NCBI GenBank assembly: GCA_009823505.1
Contig: VZQC01005585.1
Coordinates: forward strand, 1,922,321-1,986,320
Reading direction: 5' to 3'
From: Rhizomys pruinosus
Lineage: Eukaryota > Chordata > Mammalia > Rodentia > Spalacidae
Length of the DNA stretch: 64,000 bases
Position 1 is the stretch's first letter; each line of letters starts with the position of its first letter. Shown in pieces: positions 57,382 to 64,000 of this stretch. Both the position numbers and the translations under genes were made by a program. A model generated the notes under the pieces. It had not been told where the DNA came from. It made no database searches and saw only the letters and a list, made by a program, of their open reading frames with translations.

Positions 57382-58076
57382 TCCCTTGACTACAGAATCC
57401 CTTCTATAATGAAATCCATGCCCAATTCATAGCAATCAATACAATAACACTAACAATTTTTTTAAAAAGCTTCCCAATGTCCCCATCACTGATTTAGGCA
57501 GATGGCAGGCCAGAAGGATTTCTGCTTTATGTAATTTATTTATCAATTTTACTTTTAGGTGGTGTGAATGGCAGAAGGATGATGTGAGAAAGACAGTAGA
57601 GAGTACTTTAAGATCCCTGATCTTCTCAGATCAGCTCTGGGTTTCTTTCTACCAATGTAGTAGCTTAATTATTATGAAGATACATAAAAATTAGTTTGAA
57701 GTACAGGCAATTCTATACCTGATTTTCTTATTCATGAAACACTTAAATAAGCTCTTGAATTATCATAATATTGTTTCCTAATTCCTTAAAAGAAATATAT
57801 TCAAATATTACATAAATGTGTAAAAATGCTGTCACTAGAATATAAAGCTTAGAGGGAGAATCCTTATCTATCTTAAGCATTATACAGAATGTACCAAATT
57901 ATTTATTGAATGACAGTGAATTACTGGTCAGGTACTGAAGCAAGAGAAGAGTAGATATGGACAACATGACAGTAAAGGTCCTCACAGACAGTACCTTACA
58001 TGTAAACAAGGCTGGTTAGCAGTAAATACAACTGCCTCCCTCAATTGTTTTAAGGATTGAGTTATAGCTATGAAAA

Positions 58077-58122
58077 TTTTTTTCAAATACAATTTTTATT
58101 GAAGCTTTGTGCATTTCATACA
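58077..58122 (-). repeat. Short L1 3' terminus, antisense
   Basis: ATTTTTATTGAAGCTTTGTGC and ATTTCATACAACA resemble the other antisense L1 ends. Confidence 0.45.
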
Positions 58123-58504
58123 ACATTATAGCTATGAAAAAATTTTAAACCCAAGAGCTGAGATACACTACTTTCTCAGTGATCATTATTATTATCCTCA
58201 TCCTCATTTTTACTTATACATTAGAAATTCATGACTGCTCATTCTTTTAACCTCCAGAAAAATAGTGTGACAATCCTGCACTTGCTGATGAAGTACCATG
58301 AGATCAAATAACTCACAGTGACAAGGCACAAATGATGCCACTGGGATTGGAACTAGAGTTTTCCTAGCTTCATCTCTAAGTGCCAAGGGATGGAATTTAA
58401 AAATCAGGACCTTTTTTCTGTAAATTCACCCTTTTCCCTGAGTGCTTGAGAATTTTAAAGGCAGGGAGAAGCCAAAGCACAGGTGGCAACAGGAACCCCA
58501 GGAA

Positions 58505-58610
58505 GGGCAAGAGCTGTGCAACCCAGACAGTACTGGGTTCAAATGCAGCTGTGTGACCTTCAACAGTCCTCGAAAGAAACAATGCAAGCCTCAGACATGA
58601 AATACGCAAG
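58505..58610 (+). repeat. MIR
   Basis: CCAGACAGTACTGGGTTCAAATG, CAGCTGTGTGACCTTCAAC and GCAAGCCTCAG match the MIR 5' half. Confidence 0.65.
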
Positions 58611-58687
58611 TACTCAGTCTCCTCTGTGGACAGTAATTTCACCCTAAGTGTTTGTATCAGAATCATCCCACCATCCAAAGACTAAAG

Positions 58688-58740
58688 ATAGGAGTTCAAA
58701 TCTGAGATCACCATAGGCTACACAGCAAGACCATCTTAAA
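58688..58740 (+). repeat. B1-like 3' fragment
   Basis: GAGTTCAAATCTGAGATCACC and ATAGGCTACACAGCAAGACC. Confidence 0.5.
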
Positions 58741-59112
58741 ATAATATAGTAATAATAATCAGCTTGTTGGCTTGAATTGCTCTCAAAAGCCCTTGAGCAT
58801 ACAAATGTCTTCTGGACATCTTCTCAATGATTACAGCATAGGATATAATATGACATCCTTCAAGAGTCAAATAACATACATATGTAATGAGTAATTTTAT
58901 ATATGAACACAAATATACCTTTACCTCCACACAAATGAAGAAAAATTATACTGTATAGTCATATGGTCTATCTAATCATAATAATGTACATTTTGGCCCT
59001 ATAAAAGGACAGAAAAAAAGAGTGAAATGAAAATTAAAGCCAAAATAAAACGAGGGTTTAAAAAAAAAAAAGCAATTTTCTTAGAGCATTGCACATTACA
59101 GTAACTGAAGAG

Positions 59113-59113
<1 letters not shown>

Positions 59114-59146
<33 letters not shown>
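59114..59146 (+). repeat. (AT)n microsatellite
   Basis: About 16 AT units. Confidence 0.95.
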
Positions 59147-59147
<1 letters not shown>

Positions 59148-59149
59148 CA

Positions 59150-60780
59150 AGCAGCAGAAAAGAATAAACAAGGGGACATACAGATATAGATATAAATACA
59201 AAGTGTTAAGACTTCTTATTTGAATCCAGAAATACAGTAAGCAACCAAATGTAAAATAAAATAATAGGTAAATTCTTTTAATTTTCCACAAAATGGTAAC
59301 TAAATGAAAGCTCATTTACAAATACACTCTAAACCAGGCTCTCAATAATTGTCAACTCCCTACAAAGCAATCAGAGATTAACATGCCTTGGGGCTAACGA
59401 AAGGCTAAATTGCCTGTGTTCTTACCCAAAAGGATTTAAAAGATTTTTTCTCCTGAATAATAAACAATATTGCAAAGTCTTTTATTAAAGTAATAATGTT
59501 TAAATATGCTTACAGACAAAAATGACATTTTAAAGCAGATTTTAAAAGGTATTCAAAACTACTAGAAGAAACATTCTAAAATGCAATCTGACCATTCAGT
59601 GGCCCTTTCCCAACAGGCTGGTCTTACTCTTTCTGTACCCAACAAAAATTCCCACCACATGATAATTAAAACAATCTTTTGGTAAACAGGAGCTTAAATG
59701 CTGCCTTTCAAATCAGATTACATTTCAAGTGATCCGAAACCAAACTCAAACTAAGACAGCATTTCATGAACAGGTTCCTCACTTAAAGAAATAACAAGGA
59801 AACTGCCCTTTGAGGTTCTAAGGAAAAGACTTCAAGGTTAAGAACTCAGCTGCTAGCTGGCTTTCAACCTGCTAGTGCTAACCACCAGGGCTTTAAAGTA
59901 AGTGAGAATGAGGCTCAGCAGGGAGGAGATAAAAAAACAAAAGGGATACTAGATAGTGACCCTCAAGAAGATGAACTCTTCCAAAGGGCTGCTAACAAGC
60001 TTTCATCCCAGACACTGAACCAGACTGCCAAATACAGCATAACATTTGGGAGGATCAGATTCTCTTCCTAATATCCTTGAAGAGGATACTGCTGAGAAAA
60101 ACTATGGACACAAGATTTCTTCCTGGAGTATCAGGTTCCAGGCCCATTTTCAGAACCTCGCTGTCACTGCATAAACAGGATGAGCTATTGCATAGTTCCC
60201 TAACTCCAGCAGAAAAAGAAAAACTCCCAAAGTTCAGGTATCAGCATTTCAGAGTTTAAGATAATTTACAACTGACATTGAGCAAAAGTTTTCAAATTTA
60301 TACTCTATATAGGAAAAGGGAGGTCAATTCTAAGGAAGTATTTAGTTACTAAAAATATAAATACATTTTTTTTCAAGCACATCTTAAGTGCATGCTTCTT
60401 AAATTAAAAAGGACATTAGGTCTGGATGGCATTTTGCTAATTAGAGGTGATTTTCATTCATTCATCCTGGCCCTCTGCCCCATCCCCTCCATTCCTCAGT
60501 GCCATCTCAGGTAGTCCATTATTACTTAGGAATAATATTACATAAATTGGAATTTCACATGTGGCACTGGCTACACCTGAGGCTCCTGCCCAGCTTCTGA
60601 AGTTATCCCTTATTAAAGAGGTATGCCTGCCTTTAAGACAGGCAGCCCCAAAAGTGATTTGGGTTCAGGCAAGCCTCAAATGAGGCAAGTAGAATGTATA
60701 AAACAGGGGGAAGAGGCAGAGTAGACAAGGAAACCAGATCATAAACGTAAACGAAGCAGGCAGGCAGACAGGAACAAAAA
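59150..60780. other. Intron sequence with no recognised feature
   Basis: AT-rich, with no repeat family or exon that I can name. Confidence 0.5.
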
Positions 60781-60782
60781 TC

Positions 60783-60784
<2 letters not shown>

Positions 60785-60830
<46 letters not shown>
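60785..60830 (+). repeat. (CA)n microsatellite
   Basis: About 22 perfect CA units. Confidence 0.97.
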
Positions 60831-61329
60831 TGGTAAGTTAGGGGATCCAGACTAGACAGGACCCAAAAATTCCTGCTGCTAAGGTGGCATGGACCTCCAG
60901 GGTCCAGGACAATACATTTTCACTAAAAGTTCCAAAGCTTTAAATAAATTTTCAGCTTTTCCTGGACTCCTACAAAGCCTGGAATTGTGGGTAACAGTTT
61001 TAGCATCCTATTCCCATATTGATTCCTATAAAGAGCATCCCATTGCCTGGGTAGTTTTAATGAGTTTCTATTCCTTATAACCAAAAGGAGATGTTAATCA
61101 ATTTTGTTATATTCTATAATCTAGATTCATCACCAATTCAGAAAAGCTTTCCATAAATTTCTTCATAGCAATAAACTTTGTGGTATTTCATTTTAATTCT
61201 ACAACTACTCTCTAAACTCAGATGACAATTTTCCTCTTTTCCAATTGACTACCACCAACCTACCCACCATTTTCTCTTCCTAGTCAGACATATGTTGAGT
61301 CTCAGTAACATCTTGTCTCTCAAACTTCT

Positions 61330-61425
61330 TATGGGCTGATGTATACCCACCAAAATTCAGGTGCTCAAGCACCAACCCCCAATGTAGAGACAAGGCTTCT
61401 AAGGAGGTAATTAAGGTTTGGGGCA
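61330..61425 (+). repeat. MLT1-type LTR 5' fragment
   Basis: ATGGGCTGATGTATACCC, CCAAAATTCAGGTGC, ACCCCCAATGTAGAG and GAGGTAATTAAGGTT follow the MLT1 5' half. Confidence 0.55.
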
Positions 61426-61584
61426 GGGGTGGAGCAATGGCTCACAGTGAACAGTAAGGTAGGAAATAAGGCAAAATACCTTTTTTTTTAGTTCCCCTTT
61501 AGCTCTAAGAGCCTGAAATGGGGCAAATAAGCAGATAATTATTACAAAAATTGCAGAGAATGTTCATAGAACTATCCAAAATAC

Positions 61585-61723
61585 AAATACCAAATATATA
61601 TATATATACATATGTATATATATATACATATATGTATGTAGATATATATATATGCATATATATATGCATGCATATATCTACATATATATATGTAGATATA
61701 TATATATATATATATATATATAC
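61585..61723 (+). repeat. (TA)n tract with embedded palindromes
   Basis: TATA blocks interspersed with TACATATGTA, GTAGATATATA and TGCATATATATATGCATGCA. The arms GTAGATATATA and TATATCTAC are inverted copies. Confidence 0.9.
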
Positions 61724-61974
61724 CACAGAAATACTGAAAGCCTAGAAATTATCAGTAAGTTCATCAATAAAGGGACAGGTTAAATAATTAAAGGTACCCA
61801 TAGCACAAAATTGGATCTAATATAGGAATATTTTAAGTAGATATGGATCTATGAGGGATGACCAGAATGTACAGTCAATTCTGAAATCTATACATTTTAG
61901 TAGAAATGTAGACAGAAAATATACAGAAGTCACTACACAAACAATAGGTGCATGTATATATAACATTTTTAGTT

Positions 61975-62112
61975 TTGAGTTGGAGTCTTTCTGTAGTCCC
62001 AGCTGTCCTGGAATTCACTATGTAGAGCAGGATGACCTTAATTTCTCAGATATCTGCCTGCTTCTGCCTCCAGAGCACTGGAATTAAAGGTGTGCACCAC
62101 CATGTGTAGCTT
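61975..62112 (-). repeat. B1 SINE, antisense
   Basis: GTAGTCCCAGCTGTCCTGG, ACTATGTAGAGCAGGATGACC, TTAAAGGTGTGCACCACC. Confidence 0.88.
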
Positions 62113-62381
62113 GTTGTATATATAACTTTTTTAAAGTAAAACACGTAAGTTACAGAATAGTAAGTGTAGTTAACACATTATACATATAATAATTGCATTT
62201 TGGAATTATATATTTGTATGTATGATGTATGTATATGTATGTCTATAAATATATACACAAAAACTTGATGTATTACCCACAGAACTAGCCATAGAGATTA
62301 TCTCTAGTCAATGGAAATATGGAAACTGAGTTACTTTTCACCTGCTAAATACTAACGTATTATAGCACTATAATTAATTTT

Positions 62382-62584
62382 TTAAGTGTATGAGTGCTCT
62401 GCCTGTGGCACATATGTAAGTGCACTGAGTCATGCACTGCCTAAAGACAAAAGAGGGTATCAGATCCCCTGGAATTGAAGTTACAACAGTTGTTATCCCC
62501 CATGTGAGTGCTGTGATTCAAACCCTGGTCTTCTGCAAGAACAGTCAGTGTGCTTATTAACCCTTGAGCCATCTCTTCAGCCCC
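62382..62584 (-). repeat. B3/B2 SINE, antisense
   Basis: AGTGTATGAGTGCTCTGCC, GATCCCCTGGAATTGAAG, CCTTGAGCCATCTCTTCAGC. A short CACTATA flank is duplicated. Confidence 0.88.
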
Positions 62585-62830
62585 TATATCACTATAGTTT
62601 ATATCTTTTTAAAAAACAAAATAAAGGTTATTCATGTCAATATCCACTTTATTCTTTTATTTTAATACTATAAATATTCAACATTCATATTATTAAATTC
62701 CCAGATTCATTTGTTGTCCATGGCCACAATTTAGCTAGTTCTATAAATTAATATCATGCATTTAATCAATCTGGAAAATACATTGTCAGTTCTAGGTTTA
62801 GATGAAAAGTCAGTATGAAATCCAAACGTT

Positions 62831-62981
62831 GCTGGGCGTGGTGGCGCACGCCTTTAATCCTAGCACTTGGGAGGCAGAGGCAGGCGGATCTTTTTGAGTT
62901 CAAGGCCAGTTTGGTCTACAGAGTGAGTTCCAGGACAGCTGAGACTACAGGGAGACCCTGTCTCGAAAAGAGCAAAAAAAA
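62831..62981 (+). repeat. Young B1 SINE with 14-bp target duplication
   Basis: GCTGGGCGTGGTGGCGCACG to CTGTCTCGAAAAGAGC. Flanks are GAAATCCAAACGTT (62817-62830) and GAAATCCAAAAGTT (62982-62995). Confidence 0.93.
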
Positions 62982-63033
62982 GAAATCCAAAAGTTATTGC
63001 TATGCCCAGACATACCTACAAGCAATATGCAAG

Positions 63034-63034
<1 letters not shown>

Positions 63035-63069
<35 letters not shown>

Positions 63070-63334
63070 ATATGAGTGTATGTATATGTGCGTGTGTGTA
63101 TATATATGTGTCTTCATGTCTATGTGTGTGTGTGTATGTGTGTGTGTCTGTGTCTCTGTGTATTTATCTGTGTGTACCTATGTGGATGTGTCTATGTGTA
63201 TATGTCTGTGTGTCTCTGTATATGTTTATATGTGTTTATGTCTGTATCTCTGTGTATGTGTGTGTCTGCATGTATGTCTATGTGTGTGTCTTTGTGTCTA
63301 TGTGTGTGTGTCTGTATATGTTTTTATGTGTTTA

Positions 63335-63372
<38 letters not shown>
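63035..63372 (+). repeat. (TA)n then long TG-rich tract
   Basis: About 17 TA units to 63067, then roughly 300 bases of TGTG, TCTG and TATG units ending in a pure (TG)n block at about 63337-63372. It is open in several frames only because it is low complexity. Confidence 0.95.
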
Positions 63373-63373
<1 letters not shown>

Positions 63374-63374
63374 T

Positions 63375-64000
63375 GCTGGAGCCCGAAACCAGGAGCCCTT
63401 CTGGAGGGCTCTAACCACTGATTTATACCTTCAACCTGGAAAGTTCACCTTTTCTTTCCTTTTCTTTAAGCCAGCACTATAAAGCTCCACTTCCAATAAG
63501 GAAAGTACCAAATAGCAGAAAAAGATAGTACACAATACAAGTGTACACAGAGGACAAAGGCAAAGAATGTGATAGTAACTTTGAGGACCGTTACATAATA
63601 ACATACACGTAAGATTATATTCAATACATTCTATGATTCTGAAAACGTTTACATGAGAAAAAACACATTTCCAGTCTCTTTTCCAATAGTATCCAAAGTA
63701 CATGTGACTATAAATGTATACTAAGTTATCAAAGAGCAAATCACTCTGGACAAGCAAGAATTAATCTAAAAATGGTTTATTTTTCTTGCTCTAAACAAAT
63801 TATATGTGATAGTCCTAAAAATGAAGAACAAAAAGACCTGACAAGTTCCAAAAATATCAGTTCACATTGTTTTCCACTCAATTCCCCATTTCAACTTATA
63901 CTGCTAAACCAAATTCAAACAGTACCTATCTAGGTGGGCTTTTCTCATCGTGTTCATCAGTACTGCACAAATTTTCTAAAATGATCATGCACGTCTATGA
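63375..64000. other. Intron sequence with no recognised feature
   Basis: AT-rich; a 108-codon chance frame on the minus strand has no family motif. Confidence 0.5.

Larger units (their letters stand above)
15721..64000 (-). other. Stk39: Stk39 intron upstream of the exon (partial, at least 48 kb)
   Basis: Inferred from the exon orientation. No GC-rich first exon or CpG-island promoter is seen, so the intron continues past the window. Gaps between listed repeats (for example 25804-27190, 30521-32195, 33370-35150, 38715-39420, 46800-47680, 47750-49325, 53510-54140, 57385-58075, 59150-60780 and 63375-64000) carry only short chance ORFs. I recognise neither genes nor repeats in them. Confidence 0.75.

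Noticed and set aside
62997..63482. Cys/Val-rich frames of up to 161 codons
   Set aside because: Translation of (TG)n and (TA)n repeats, open in several frames at once.

Overview
This is a muroid rodent nuclear genome window, most likely from a cricetid (hamster, vole or deer-mouse group). It is dense in rodent SINEs (B1, B2/B3, B4/RSINE1, ID), rodent L1 3' ends and ERVL-MaLR elements, over an older mammal-wide layer (MIR, L2, MLT1, MER5A, a 7SL relic). The species call rests only on the look of the SINE subfamilies.

The whole window appears to lie inside one gene, Stk39 (SPAK kinase), read on the minus strand. The only coding sequence I can support is a 113-bp exon at 15608-15720. It encodes the glycine-rich loop and the VAIK lysine of the kinase domain and is bounded by good splice sites. 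Positions 15721-64000 are then the 3' part of the upstream intron (intron 1 if numbering follows the human gene), and 1-15607 is the 5' part of the next intron. No other exon, RNA gene, CRISPR array or bacterial-type feature was found.

Layout: 1-1.6 kb holds a 613-bp palindrome centred on a B1, then a single N, and looks like an assembly misjoin. A complete 2.36-kb MaLR provirus lies at 2842-5196 on the minus strand, with LTRs, a tRNA-Leu-type PBS, a polypurine tract and a 5-bp target duplication. L1 3' ends occupy 7.5-8.7 kb and 11.3-12.0 kb. The exon is at 15.6 kb. MIR, B1, B2, MLT1 and B4 follow from 16 to 24 kb. A near-identical 700-bp tandem duplication lies at 24.4-25.8 kb. A long antisense L2 with a nested B2 spans 28.9-29.8 kb. 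B2/B3/ID/MER5A/7SL-like repeats fill 32-38 kb and microsatellites with SINEs 39-51 kb. MaLR-type LTRs lie at 52-53.5 kb and L1 ends, microsatellites and B1/B3 copies at 54-64 kb.

The most interesting observation is a composite SINE: the 5' part of a B2 joined at the same junction (TTTAA|GC) to a full B1. It is seen twice, at 5573-5836 and 52398-52658. The second copy has one 9-bp target duplication around the whole unit, which suggests it moved as a single chimeric SINE. Other points are a B2 subfamily with an internal 17-bp duplication, a B2+B1 cassette within one target duplication, and two places where the assembly itself is suspect.
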